38,747 nt of DNA from Alphaproteobacteria bacterium (GTDB taxonomy: Bacteria > Pseudomonadota > Alphaproteobacteria > Caulobacterales > Hyphomonadaceae), in NCBI GenBank assembly GCA_018222605.1, contig JAAEZZ010000016.1, positions 1 through 38,747 on the forward strand, written 5' to 3'. Every line of letters begins with the position of its first letter. Within the stretch, counting starts at the first letter, position 1. Position numbers and translations under genes: made by a program. Positions 1 to 8,223 of the stretch are shown piece by piece. Under the pieces are notes generated by a model that saw only the letters and a list, made by a program, of their open reading frames with translations, was not told where the DNA came from and did not search any database.

Positions 1-2
1 CC

Positions 3-160
3 CGCCAAAGCTCCTGACCGGCGCGGCGGGCGGTAACGCTCCATTCCGTAGCCTTTATCTATTTCAGGCGGAGCGCCACGGCGCCCGCCGCGCACGGCTC
101 TTCGAGCGAAGAGAGGAAGTAACGGGATACCCGGATGGTTGCGGCCAGTCCGGCTTTAGG
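3..160 (+). repeat. Dispersed repeat, left copy (inverted relative to 38534-38691)
   Basis: Positions 3-53 are an exact reverse complement of 38641-38691 (51 of 51 bases). Positions 65-102 also match exactly in inverted orientation (38 bases), and similarity continues with mismatches to the motif at 151-160 (cggctttagg). No transposase or convincing ORF lies within it. The presence of the repeat at both ends of the window, starting within a few bases of the left edge, suggests a multicopy intergenic repeat at which an assembly may have stopped. Its function is unknown. Confidence 0.9.
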
Positions 161-230
161 TGCTGCCGGGCAGGCAAGACCAAATTCGAAACCCGTTTCC
201 AGATGGAGACACCGCATGACCCCCCTCTAG

Positions 231-307
231 CTCCCCCCTTTCAGGGGGGAGAATGTCCCTCAAGCAAGGCAACTGCTGTCAGCGTCCCTCCCCCTGAAAG
301 GGGGAGG
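231..307 (+). repeat. REP-like doublet of two GC-rich hairpins
   Basis: Hairpin one spans 231-251 (8-bp stem ctcccccc/ggggggag, loop tttca). Hairpin two spans 287-307 (perfect 9-bp stem cctcccect-type, that is cctccccct/agggggagg, loop gaa). The two are inverted relative to each other, the arrangement seen in REP or BIME-type bacterial repeats. Positions 233-283 match 38471-38521 in direct orientation at 47 of 51 bases, so this is a second module of the same repeat family, combined differently at the two ends. Confidence 0.8.
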
Positions 308-839
308 ACAGGTGGGGGTCATACCGGAATTGCCGAACGTGTGGAAATAAAGACAATAATGTATGAAGAGGAGTTAGACGCAGTTTGCTTGGTAAAACCC
401 GAATCTCTCCCAGCGAATATGCATTTCGATGCATGAACAAGATCAGTCTGATCGAGGCGAAGAACCCGCACTGGAAAGGCCTCTGGTTCCAGATCACCGG
501 CTGGTACCATACGTCCAGTGACGCGTCCTGCCCGATGCGCGCAGCGCATCTGGGCACCCATCTCCGAAAGACCCCTCATGTGCGCCCCGTTCCTCAGCGA
601 ACCGGGTTCGCCCCCGCGCATGGCGCGTGTGGAGTACTGGTTCTGGAAGCGTACCGCGTGGAGTCGGGCCGCCAATGGGACGGGTTTTATGAGCGGTTAT
701 TGCGGGGGTGAGAGATAATGCAGGCGTTCGTTCGGACGGCTTAGTTTGAAATTCCCCCTTTTCAATATAAGGGTGCTGTGTTCATCTCTCATAAATAGAA
801 CGCATAAAGGTGGTGATCGGAGCGCTAAAGGGGGCGGCC
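308..839. other. Gene-poor stretch, no supported gene
   Basis: Several overlapping ORFs of 60 to 118 codons occur on both strands here. None has a convincing ribosome binding site, and I recognise no domain in any of them. A small hairpin, atgcat-ttcg-atgcat, lies at 420-435. The region may hold decayed coding sequence or further repeat material. From about 740 the base composition drops towards that of the AT-rich gene that follows. A weak promoter-like pair (TTGAAA at 746, TATAAG at 766) has too short a spacer to call. Confidence 0.5.
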
Positions 840-1763
840 ATGAGGGTGATCGGCGTTATCTTGGGAGGACTGCTCTCTTCAACGATTGTGATGGCTGCAG
901 TCTTTGCTATCGAAACGTACACAAACTTTAACTTGTTCGGACTTACTGCATGGGGCGTGTTGCCGGTAGGTGCGCTTATGACAGGAATGCTCGCTACCGG
1001 AGGCGTCTATATTTCAAGTAAGTGGGTTCAAGTTCATCCGAACAAATACCTCTTCCTCTTCTTGTTGGTTCTCGCAGTTTTCTCAAACGTATTGTTCTAT
1101 GCTTTTTCATACGTCAGAGATTTGTATTCTTACGATTTGACGGTGTCAGATGTGGGCTTCCTGAGATATGTGGATGTGTATCTTTCCAATTTGTCTCTCT
1201 CCTTCGGAAGTTCCGATGTAGAGTTAGGCTCTAACGGAAAATGGTTTGCAGTGCTCGATGTAATCGGATTTACGCTGGGAGCGAGTTCCATTTTTCTTTT
1301 CCTTTCTGACTCTGATCGATGCGCGACTTGCGGAGATTATCTCAGGCAGCGCGCCGTAGCAGAATCATACTTTTCTGATCCGGAAGAAATAGACTTCTTC
1401 TATGGAGAACTTCGGGCTCCAGAACTGGATGAGCATCAACTCAAAATGATCGCAGAATCTGGGTGCCCTAAAGCAGATGGCGATAAGCTAATTTATTCTT
1501 GGACAAAGAAGATCCTCCATTGTGTCGCATGCAACTCGATCTATTGGAAAGATGAGCTAGCGATTTCGCGCGATGGGGATTGGCACCAAGTTACTAATCT
1601 GAAACGGCTGTTGCCGATGGATGATGTCTCTATTCCAATCAATCTGTTTGCAAACAAAGATAAAAACCGGGGCGCTGCCGCGCGCGATTATTACATCAAA
1701 GAAAAAGAAGTTCTGGATCAGCTGCAGGGATTGCTAGACTCAACTGATGGCGACCCAGAATAG
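840..1763 (+). CDS. Four-helix membrane protein with a Cys4 zinc-ribbon-like tail
   Basis: The product is 307 residues and I do not recognise a named family. Four hydrophobic segments are visible at about residues 2-24, 34-57, 67-90 and 135-157. A soluble, probably cytoplasmic, C-terminal half carries two CxxC pairs, C161-A-T-C164 and C228-V-A-C231, spaced like a zinc ribbon with a long insertion. The ATG at 840 is preferred over a GTG at 810 because aaagggggcggcc precedes it at normal spacing; the GTG start would add 10 residues. The gene is clearly AT-rich compared with its surroundings: bases 1081-1140 contain only 19 G or C of 60. Its stop lies 4 bases from the hisA stop on the other strand. 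Composition and position suggest recent acquisition. Function is unknown. Confidence 0.75.
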   Translation: MRVIGVILGGLLSSTIVMAAVFAIETYTNFNLFGLTAWGVLPVGALMTGMLATGGVYISSKWVQVHPNKYLFLFLLVLAVFSNVLFYAFSYVRDLYSYDLTVSDVGFLRYVDVYLSNLSLSFGSSDVELGSNGKWFAVLDVIGFTLGASSIFLFLSDSDRCATCGDYLRQRAVAESYFSDPEEIDFFYGELRAPELDEHQLKMIAESGCPKADGDKLIYSWTKKILHCVACNSIYWKDELAISRDGDWHQVTNLKRLLPMDDVSIPINLFANKDKNRGAAARDYYIKEKEVLDQLQGLLDSTDGDPE

Positions 1764-1767
1764 TCCA

Positions 1768-2496
1768 TCAAGCTGTTGTGATTGCTATCGCCTCACTCGC
1801 CACAATATCCCCATCATACAGCGCGCGGCCCAGGATTGATCCCGCTATCGGGGCGTCGGCGGCGATCAGGGCGCGGATGTCGTCTGTGCTGGCGACACCA
1901 CCTGAGGCGATGATCGGGATGCTGACCGTGTTGGCCAGCTCTGCCGTGAACGGAACATTGACGCCGGTCTTCAGGCCGTCGCGGCCGATATCCGTCGCAA
2001 CGATGGCGGCCACGCCGCAACCCTCAAAAGCTTTGGCGAGCTCTGTCGCCTTCATGTCGCTGGTCTCGGCCCAGCCTTCGACGGCGACCATGCCATCCTT
2101 CGCGTCGATGCCGACCACGATACGGCCGGGCAGGGCGCGGGCGGCCTCTTTCACCAGCTCCGGGTCGCGCAAGGCGGCGGTGCCCAGGATGACGCGGGAA
2201 ATGCCGGCCTCCAGCCAGGCGTCGATCTGTGCGCGGGTGCGGATGCCGCCGCCCAGCTGTACCGGCGCATCGGTGGCCTTCAGGATCGCCTCCACCGCCG
2301 CGCGGTTCACGGCCTTGCCCTCAAAGGCGCCGTTCAGGTCCACCACGTGCAAATGCGTGAAGCCTGCGTCGCGAAAGGCTTTGGCCTGCGCCGCCGGGCT
2401 GTCGGAAAAGACGGTCGCCTTGTCCATCTCGCCACGCAGCAGGCGCACGCACTGGCCGTCTTTCAGGTCGATGGCGGGGTAGAGGGTGAAGCTCAT
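1768..2496 (-). CDS. hisA: HisA, phosphoribosylformimino-AICAR-phosphate isomerase
   Basis: This is the (beta/alpha)8-barrel isomerase of histidine synthesis, converting ProFAR to PRFAR in the cytoplasm. The 242-residue product has the family start [14 protein letters not shown] with the catalytic Asp in AIDL, then [21 protein letters not shown], the phosphate-binding GRDGLKTG and SGGVAS. Length is normal for HisA. The start chosen is the ATG at 2496, which overlaps the hisH stop as ATGA; a longer frame opens at 2508 but would overlap hisH further. It follows hisH in the same operon. The usual downstream partners in many alphaproteobacteria, hisF and hisE, do not follow: a convergent AT-rich gene sits there instead. 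Confidence 0.96.
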   Translation of the reverse strand: MSFTLYPAIDLKDGQCVRLLRGEMDKATVFSDSPAAQAKAFRDAGFTHLHVVDLNGAFEGKAVNRAAVEAILKATDAPVQLGGGIRTRAQIDAWLEAGISRVILGTAALRDPELVKEAARALPGRIVVGIDAKDGMVAVEGWAETSDMKATELAKAFEGCGVAAIVATDIGRDGLKTGVNVPFTAELANTVSIPIIASGGVASTDDIRALIAADAPIAGSILGRALYDGDIVASEAIAITTA

Positions 2497-3158
2497 TTGG
2501 GCGTCCATGTCAGGAAATTGGCGAGCAGGCGCATGCCGACCCGCTGGGATTTTTCCGGGTGGAACTGCGTGCCGAACAGATTGTCCTGCGCCACCGCGGC
2601 AATGATCGCCTCTGCGCCATAGCCCACTGTGGCGGCAATGCTGGCCGGGTCTTTCGCGGTGAAGGCGTAGGAGTGCGTGAAGTAGACGTGCGGGTCTTCG
2701 CCCAGATCCTGCAATACGGGGTGGGGGGGCTCGCTGGCAAAGCTGAGCCCGTTCCAGCCCATATGCGGCACGCGGAACCCCTCGCCCGGCTGGATGCGGG
2801 AAACCTCGCCCTTGATCCAGCCAAGACCGGGGGTCGTGCCGTCTTCCAGGCCCGTCTCGGCCAGCAGCTGCATGCCCACGCAGATGCCCAGGAACGGTCT
2901 GCTGCCCTTCAGGCAGGCCTCTTCCAGCGCCTCCACCACGCCCGGCTGGGCACGCAGGCCTGCGGCGCAGTCTGCGAAATGGCCGACGCCGGGCAGGACG
3001 ACGCGCTCGGCAGACAGGATGTCAGCGGGAGAGTGCGTGATGCGGATTTCATGGGGTGTGCCTGCCAGGTTTGCAGCGGCACGCAGGGCGCGACCTGCAG
3101 AATGCAGGTTCCCCGATCCATAGTCGATGAGGGCAACATGGCTCATGGCCGCGCTCAT
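2493..3158 (-). CDS. hisH: HisH, imidazole glycerol phosphate synthase glutaminase subunit
   Basis: This is a class I glutamine amidotransferase that feeds ammonia to HisF to make imidazole glycerol phosphate and AICAR. The N terminus reads [13 protein letters not shown]. The nucleophile Cys is in GICVGMQLL, and the His-Glu pair of the triad is in [10 protein letters not shown]. The ATG at 3158 gives 221 residues; the ATG at 3146 gives 217 and puts the family N terminus closest to the start. Neither has a strong ribosome binding site, so the start is uncertain by four codons. The stop overlaps the hisA ATG, indicating translational coupling. HisF, its obligate partner, is outside the window. 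A divergent secreted amidohydrolase starts about 100 bases upstream, separating hisH from hisB. Confidence 0.95.
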   Translation of the reverse strand: MSAAMSHVALIDYGSGNLHSAGRALRAAANLAGTPHEIRITHSPADILSAERVVLPGVGHFADCAAGLRAQPGVVEALEEACLKGSRPFLGICVGMQLLAETGLEDGTTPGLGWIKGEVSRIQPGEGFRVPHMGWNGLSFASEPPHPVLQDLGEDPHVYFTHSYAFTAKDPASIAATVGYGAEAIIAAVAQDNLFGTQFHPEKSQRVGMRLLANFLTWTPK

Positions 3159-3256
3159 AGCCGTGCCTGCGTCATTGGGGAAGGGGTGACGTGGGTTGCG
3201 AGCAGGGGCAAGGTGCCGCAATCTCTACAGCTGAGAAGAAGTCAGGAGTCTCATTC

Positions 3257-4696
3257 ATGCGTTTTGCCCTCCCCACCCTTGCCAGCGCGGCCATCTTGCT
3301 GGCCAGCGTTGCCCTGCCCGCCTCTGCCGATGTGGCCGAGCAGGAGCTGGTCGAGCAGGTCGATAGCCAGGCCGCGCTGACGGCTGAATTGTCCGAGAAA
3401 CTCTGGGACTGGGCCGAAGTCGGCTATCAGGAAGAGAAGTCCTCAAAGCTGCTGCAGGATACGCTGGCCGGGGAAGGGTTCAGTGTAAAGGCCGATGTGG
3501 CCGGTATCCCGACCGCTTTCGTGGCGGAATACGGCAAAGGCGGTCCGGTGATCGGCATTCTGGCGGAGTTTGACGCCCTGCCGGGGATCAATCAGGCTGC
3601 CAGTGCGGAACGGTCTGAAGTGCCGGGCAAGAAGGCGGGCCATGCCTGTGGGCACAATCTGTTCGGGGCAGGCTCTGTCTCTGCGGCGATTGCGATCCGG
3701 CACTGGCTGGAAGACAGCGGCACGCCGGGACGTATTCGCGTCTATGGTACGCCAGCTGAAGAGGGTGGCTCCGGCAAGGTCTACATGGTCCGCGCAGGCC
3801 TGTTTGATGATGTCGATATTGCCATTCACTGGCACCCTTCTGACCGTAATTCTGCAGCCGCCAATACGACGCTGGCAAACCGGTCTGCCAAGTTCCGCTT
3901 CCACGGCATCTCCGCCCATGCTGCCGGGGCGCCTGAACGGGGCCGGTCTGCGCTGGATGGGGTCGAGGCCATGGATATGATGGCCAACATGATGCACGAG
4001 CACATGCCCCAGGATGCACGCATGCACTATGTCATCACCTCCGGAGGCTCTGCGCCGAACGTGGTGCCGGACTTTGCAGAAGTCTTCTACTATGTGCGCT
4101 CGCCTTCCGCCGATGGTGTGGAAGAGATCTGGGCCCGGCTGGAAAATGCGGCGCGCGGCGCGGCGCTGGGCACTGGCACGGAAGTCGAGTGGGAAATCAT
4201 CCACGGCAACAATCCGCTGCTGGTGAATGAGACACTGGCCAAGATGATGGATTCCAAACTCCGCGAAGTGGGCGGCGTAACCTACACGCCGGCCGAGGAG
4301 GAATTTGCGGAAACCATCGCCTCTACCTTCACGAACCCCGGTCTGGAGCTTGGGTCTGAAGAAGAGATCCAGCCATTCCAGGTTTCCATGGGCTATGGCT
4401 CCACTGATGTGGGTGATGTGTCCTATGCGGTGCCGACGGTAGGCCTGGGCACCGCCACCTGGGTGCCGGGCACATCGGCGCATAGCTGGCAGGCCGTTGC
4501 GGCCAGCGGTACGACGATCGGTCAGAAGGGCGCGCAGGTTGCCGCGAAAACGATGACGCTGGCTGCGGTCGAACTGTTTACGAATGAAGAGTTGCGTAAG
4601 CAGGCGCGGGCCGAATTCGATGAAGCACGCGGGCCGAACTATCAATATCGCTCGCTGCTGGGCAATCGCGCCCCGCCGCTCGATTATAGGAAATAA
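3257..4696 (+). CDS. Secreted M20-family amidohydrolase, AbgB-like
   Basis: The product is a 479-residue metal-dependent amidohydrolase. The ATG at 3257 has cagga upstream and opens a clear Sec signal peptide (about 24 residues, ending PASA before DVAEQ), so the enzyme should act in the periplasm. Metal-site motifs of family M20 are present: AEFDALPG, GHACGHNLFGAGS and the glutamate pair in PAEEGGSGK. A dimerisation insert follows, and a C-terminal GYGSTDVGDVSYAVPT block ends in GTSAHSW. The overall pattern resembles the p-aminobenzoyl-glutamate hydrolase subunit AbgB and related aminoacylases. The true substrate cannot be read from sequence. It lies between hisB and hisH on the opposite strand, splitting a histidine cluster. 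Its transcript probably ends at the hairpin at 4711-4746. Confidence 0.88.
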   Translation: MRFALPTLASAAILLASVALPASADVAEQELVEQVDSQAALTAELSEKLWDWAEVGYQEEKSSKLLQDTLAGEGFSVKADVAGIPTAFVAEYGKGGPVIGILAEFDALPGINQAASAERSEVPGKKAGHACGHNLFGAGSVSAAIAIRHWLEDSGTPGRIRVYGTPAEEGGSGKVYMVRAGLFDDVDIAIHWHPSDRNSAAANTTLANRSAKFRFHGISAHAAGAPERGRSALDGVEAMDMMANMMHEHMPQDARMHYVITSGGSAPNVVPDFAEVFYYVRSPSADGVEEIWARLENAARGAALGTGTEVEWEIIHGNNPLLVNETLAKMMDSKLREVGGVTYTPAEEEFAETIASTFTNPGLELGSEEEIQPFQVSMGYGSTDVGDVSYAVPTVGLGTATWVPGTSAHSWQAVAASGTTIGQKGAQVAAKTMTLAAVELFTNEELRKQARAEFDEARGPNYQYRSLLGNRAPPLDYRK

Positions 4697-4710
4697 GCGC
4701 GTCCAGCCTT

Positions 4711-4746
4711 AATGCCCCTGGTCCTGGACCGGGGGCATTTCGTTTC
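4711..4746. terminator. Bidirectional terminator between the M20 gene and hisB
   Basis: A GC-rich inverted repeat, aatgcccctggtcc against ggaccgggggcatt with one mismatch, fills the gap between two convergent stop codons. It is followed by tttcgttt on the plus strand and preceded by an A/T-poor flank on the other. The position between convergent genes supports a terminator serving both strands. Confidence 0.7.
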
Positions 4747-4762
4747 TGATGGAGAAGGGCGC

Positions 4763-5359
4763 TTAGAGGCTGCCCTTGGTGCTGGCCGGTTTGCCGCCGA
4801 GTTTTGGATCAATCGCAATGGCCGCGCGCAGGGCGCGAGCCGTAGCCTTGAAGCAGGATTCCGCGATGTGGTGGCAATTTTCGCCGTAGAGGTTCTCTAC
4901 GTGCAGGCACATGCCGCCATTGCCGGCCAGGGCGTGGAAGAACTCCTTGAAAAGTTCGGTGTCCATTTCGCCGATCTTGTCGCGGCTGAAATGCACCTTC
5001 CAGACCAGATAAGGCCGCTTGCAAAGGTCAAGAGATGTGCGGGAAAGCGTTTCATCCATTGGCACATAGGCATGGCCAAAGCGGGTGATGCCGGCGAAAT
5101 CGCCCAGTGCCTTCATGATCGCCTGGCCAATGACAATGCCCGTATCCTCGACGCTGTGGTGCATGTCGATATGCAGGTCGCCCTTGCAGCGCACGGTCAG
5201 ATCAATGGCGGAATGTTTGGAAAAGCTTTCCAGCATGTGATCGAAAAAGCCGATCCCGGTTTCGATATCGGATTTTCCTGTACCATCCAGGTTCACGGTT
5301 ACCGAAATGTCGGTTTCCTTTGTGGTACGGCTAACAGTGGCGGTACGTTCTTGTGTCAT
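4763..5359 (-). CDS. hisB: HisB, imidazoleglycerol-phosphate dehydratase
   Basis: This is the stand-alone IGP dehydratase, which makes imidazole acetol phosphate with bound manganese. The 198-residue product contains the family signatures [16 protein letters not shown], the metal-binding [11 protein letters not shown], and a second histidine cluster in [14 protein letters not shown]. There is no fused histidinol-phosphatase domain, as expected for alphaproteobacteria. The start is the ATG at 5359 (MTQERTATV); an upstream in-frame start at 5368 would add only three residues. hisH and hisA lie further along the same strand but beyond the inserted M20 gene, so hisB is probably transcribed separately and ends at the hairpin at 4711-4746. 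Confidence 0.96.
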   Translation of the reverse strand: MTQERTATVSRTTKETDISVTVNLDGTGKSDIETGIGFFDHMLESFSKHSAIDLTVRCKGDLHIDMHHSVEDTGIVIGQAIMKALGDFAGITRFGHAYVPMDETLSRTSLDLCKRPYLVWKVHFSRDKIGEMDTELFKEFFHALAGNGGMCLHVENLYGENCHHIAESCFKATARALRAAIAIDPKLGGKPASTKGSL

Positions 5360-5370
5360 GGAGCCCATAT

Positions 5371-5401
5371 AGTGCGTAGTCTCGGTTACAGCTAGCGCAC
5401 T
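5371..5401. promoter_or_regulatory. Inverted repeat in the hisB 5' region
   Basis: An inverted repeat (agtgcgtag against ctagcgcact, with one extra base on one side) lies 12 to 42 bases upstream of the hisB ATG. It could be an operator or a leader hairpin of the hisB transcript. No histidine-rich leader peptide is visible, so classical his attenuation is not supported. Confidence 0.3.
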
Positions 5402-5484
5402 TTATTCACTGATTCCTAAACATATTCCGGAAACATGGTTACTCGCAGACCGGATGGGCCGGTTCAGCAAGGGCGTATGCAGGC

Positions 5485-7236
5485 TTGGACAAGCAGGGCT
5501 TCCTTCCCAGACTCATGGGCCGGATTACGATTCCGGTGTTCATTAGTGCTGTCTCAAGTGGCGTAACGGTGCTGCTGTACAGCGCTGTCTGGGTCGCGGA
5601 GCAGGCCTACCGGGTCCATTTCGAAGGCGGATCCTGGTCTGAATGGGCGCTGCCGCTTTGGGCGATTGGCGTCCTGATGGTGATTGCTGCGACCATTTCA
5701 GGGACCATCGCCTGGTTTCTGGCGCGGCAATTCCAGCAGATCCTGATAGAATTTACAGGCTATCTGTCTGCAGCCAGCACGGACAATAGCGAGCATTTGC
5801 CTGATGTGCCGTTCTCGGAACTGCGCCGCTTGCGTGTGGTGGTCATGCGCTCTGTTGGCAAGTTGCGCCGGGATAATCAGGCGCTGCGCAAGACGGCCTA
5901 TGTCGATGCGCGCACTGGCATGCCGAATCTGATCGCCATTGAACAATTGATGAGCAAGACATTGCCGCAAGCGCGTTACGAGACGCCGGCGGCCCTGATG
6001 GTGCTGGACCTGGACAATTATACCCGCGCATCAGAGCGACTGGGCGCGCTGGCAAGTGAAGCCCTGCTGAAAGCGTCCGGGGAGCGCATGTCGCGCGCGC
6101 TGGCCGCCATGGATGGTCCGGTCAGGAATGCGCTGAAAAATGCCGAACTTGCCGCGATGCAGGCCGACAGTTTTGCGCTGTACCTGCCGACGGCTGTCAG
6201 CCGGGATCATGTTTCAAACATTGCCCGGGCCATTCGCCTGGCCTTCGCCGAGCCCTTCATGATTACGGGCCAGTCTGTGTCTCTGGGCATTTCCGGCGGC
6301 ATCGTCATGGCTCCGGAAGATGCCGACACTGTATCGAAGATGTTCCGCCACGCCGAGCTGGCTTTGAAACAGGTGCGCAAGGATACAGGCTCCGGATTTC
6401 GCTATTTCTCGCCCCGCCTCAACCGTGTGGCGCGCGGCAAGTATATGCTGGAAGCCGAACTGCGTGAGGCGGTGGCCAATCATGAATTCAAGACACACTT
6501 CCAGCCCAAGGTCGACTTTCAGACCGGCAAGGTCGTCGGCGCCGAGGCGCTGGCGCGCTGGATTCGCCCGAACGGGAAAATCATTTCTCCGAATACGTTC
6601 ATTCCGCTTGCTGAGGAAACAGGGCTCGTCACGCAGATCGGTGAACAGATCATGGAAGCGGCCTGCCGTTCAGCCCGCGTCTGGATGGATGAGGGTTTTG
6701 ACGCGACGGTGGCGGTAAATGTCTCGCCCCGGCAGTTTCAGTCTACGGATTTGACGGAGGTCGTTCTGTCCATCCTCAAGCGCTCTGGCCTGCCGCCCCA
6801 CCGGCTTGAGCTGGAAATTACCGAGAGCATGGCCGTTTCGGAACCGGAAAAGGTTGCGCGTGTGATGCGCCCGCTGCGCAGCCTAGGCACCAAGCTGGCC
6901 ATTGATGATTTCGGAACAGGGCATTCAAATCTCTCCATCCTGACGCAGCTGCCTTTTGACGTGTTCAAAATCGACCGCCAGTTCGTATCTGCTCTGGAGG
7001 CTGATGAACAGGCGCCTGCGATCATCGAGATGATCTTGGCCATGGCGGAAACGCTGGGCCTGAAGACGGTGGCGGAGGGCGTGGAGACAGAGCGTCAGGC
7101 AGATTTCCTGCGTCGCCGCGGCTGCTCCATGGCGCAGGGCTTCCTTTACAGCGCGGGCCTTCCGCACGATTCTTTCCTTGAGTTCCTGCGTAACTGGAAA
7201 GCAAAACCAGCCGTTACCAGATTACAGACGGGTTAG
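5485..7236 (+). CDS. Membrane c-di-GMP phosphodiesterase: degenerate GGDEF plus intact EAL
   Basis: The 583-residue product is predicted to hydrolyse cyclic di-GMP at the inner membrane. Two hydrophobic segments lie near residues 13-34 and 53-78. A GGDEF-type domain follows (about 115-310), but its signature is Q226-A-D-S-F230 instead of GGDEF, so cyclase activity should be lost. The EAL domain (about 325-570) keeps its catalytic set: E354 of EAL in EALARW, N412 in VNVSPRQFQ, E444 and E447 in LEITES, D474-D475 in IDDFGTG, K495 and E531. The start is a TTG at 5485 with aaggg upstream; an internal ATG at 5515 is the alternative. It stands alone; its 3' end overlaps that of the convergent GNAT gene by four bases. 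The GGDEF remnant may act as a GTP- or dimer-sensing module, by analogy with other hybrid proteins. Confidence 0.92.
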   Translation: MDKQGFLPRLMGRITIPVFISAVSSGVTVLLYSAVWVAEQAYRVHFEGGSWSEWALPLWAIGVLMVIAATISGTIAWFLARQFQQILIEFTGYLSAASTDNSEHLPDVPFSELRRLRVVVMRSVGKLRRDNQALRKTAYVDARTGMPNLIAIEQLMSKTLPQARYETPAALMVLDLDNYTRASERLGALASEALLKASGERMSRALAAMDGPVRNALKNAELAAMQADSFALYLPTAVSRDHVSNIARAIRLAFAEPFMITGQSVSLGISGGIVMAPEDADTVSKMFRHAELALKQVRKDTGSGFRYFSPRLNRVARGKYMLEAELREAVANHEFKTHFQPKVDFQTGKVVGAEALARWIRPNGKIISPNTFIPLAEETGLVTQIGEQIMEAACRSARVWMDEGFDATVAVNVSPRQFQSTDLTEVVLSILKRSGLPPHRLELEITESMAVSEPEKVARVMRPLRSLGTKLAIDDFGTGHSNLSILTQLPFDVFKIDRQFVSALEADEQAPAIIEMILAMAETLGLKTVAEGVETERQADFLRRRGCSMAQGFLYSAGLPHDSFLEFLRNWKAKPAVTRLQTG

Positions 7237-7757
7237 GCCCTGATGTTCCGGCGATAGATATTGACGGCTTCGCCCTTATAGTTCGATGTCTGCCATAGTC
7301 CGTAGCCGCACTTTTCTGCGACGCGGACAGAGGCGATGTTCTCAGGCTCAATAATGCACACGGTCTGGCCGGGGCGGGCTTTGTCCAGCCAGTCATGCGC
7401 CGCCTGAACGGCTTCGGTCGCAATGCCCTTGCTCCAGACGCTCTCTACCAGCGCCCAGCCGGCCTCCGGCCATTCGGACAGGTCCGGTGTCATCCCGCGC
7501 ATGAAATCCGAGAAGCCGGCTTCTCCAAGATATGTGCCGGTCTCGCGATCTTCGATGACCCAGTACGAATACCCCAGAATGTCCCACATGCCGCGCATGC
7601 GGCAAAGTGTGAACCAGGTACTCTGGCGGTCGCGGGGCTGCCCGCCGGTATAACGGGCGGTTGCCGCAGCGCCCCACATGGCGGCAGAGGCTTCGAAGTG
7701 GCGCTTCTCCGGCGCGCAGAGGACAAGGCGTTCGGTTTTGAGAACTGGAACGCTCAT
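7233..7757 (-). CDS. GNAT-family N-acetyltransferase, RimJ/RimL-like
   Basis: The 174-residue product has the acetyltransferase_3 pattern: an opening LKTERLVLCAPEKRHF, a central WVIEDRETGTYLGEAGF strand pair, WALVESVWSKGIATEA, which stands in for the acetyl-CoA-binding motif, and a closing NIASVRVAEKCGYGLW. It probably transfers acetyl from acetyl-CoA to a protein N terminus or a small amine. The substrate cannot be told. The start ATG at 7757 lies 8 bases after the stop of the NTF2-like gene, so the two are probably cotranscribed. The stop codons of this gene and of the convergent EAL gene overlap. Confidence 0.88.
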   Translation of the reverse strand: MSVPVLKTERLVLCAPEKRHFEASAAMWGAAATARYTGGQPRDRQSTWFTLCRMRGMWDILGYSYWVIEDRETGTYLGEAGFSDFMRGMTPDLSEWPEAGWALVESVWSKGIATEAVQAAHDWLDKARPGQTVCIIEPENIASVRVAEKCGYGLWQTSNYKGEAVNIYRRNIRA

Positions 7758-7765
7758 GGCCGTTT

Positions 7766-8194
7766 TTATGCGGTGGACTTCATCTTTTCCAGCATGGCGC
7801 CCATGGCTGCATGCACGGTCTGGATTGCCTTCAGGGGGCGGACCATGACTTTGAAGTCAATGATTTGTCCGTCATCATTCCATTCGATCATATCGACGCC
7901 ATTGACCTGGATGCCGTCCATCACGCATTCGAATTCCAGTACGGCTCTGTCATCGCAATCGAAGACACGTGTGTAGCGAAAAGTATCGCCGCCCAGCGTC
8001 TGACCGGCAGCGGTCAGATAAGCCATGGTGATGGCCTTGCCTTTCTGAGGCGTGTGCACCACCGGGCTTTTGAAGACGACATCTTCAGCCAGTTGTGTGC
8101 TCAGGCCTTCAGGGGAATGGTCCCCATTCATCCAGTCAAACCAGCGCTGCAGGTTTTCGCTATGCCCTGTCATGGGGATGAGATGCTCTGCCAT
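7766..8194 (-). CDS. NTF2/SnoaL-like fold protein
   Basis: The 142-residue product looks like a nuclear transport factor 2 or SnoaL-type cone fold. The features are an N-terminal helix (LQRWFDWMNG), a LAEDVVFKSPVVHTPQKGK segment, and closing strands with AVLEFECVMDGIQVNGVDMIEWNDDG-like spacing, here split around the phrase VNGVDMIEWNDDGQI. Such proteins are small polyketide cyclase, isomerase or ligand-binding folds, so no specific reaction can be assigned. It is followed at 8 bases by the GNAT gene and preceded at 29 bases by an exported-protein gene on the same strand. It carries no signal peptide and should be cytoplasmic. Confidence 0.8.
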   Translation of the reverse strand: MAEHLIPMTGHSENLQRWFDWMNGDHSPEGLSTQLAEDVVFKSPVVHTPQKGKAITMAYLTAAGQTLGGDTFRYTRVFDCDDRAVLEFECVMDGIQVNGVDMIEWNDDGQIIDFKVMVRPLKAIQTVHAAMGAMLEKMKSTA

Positions 8195-8223
8195 GTTTGG
8201 TGTCTTCCCTTGTCTTGTCTGTT

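Noticed and set aside
3443..4645. A 400-codon minus-strand frame inside the M20 gene
   Set aside because: The plus strand encodes the complete metal-site motifs and a signal peptide; the antisense shows neither a start signal nor a known domain.
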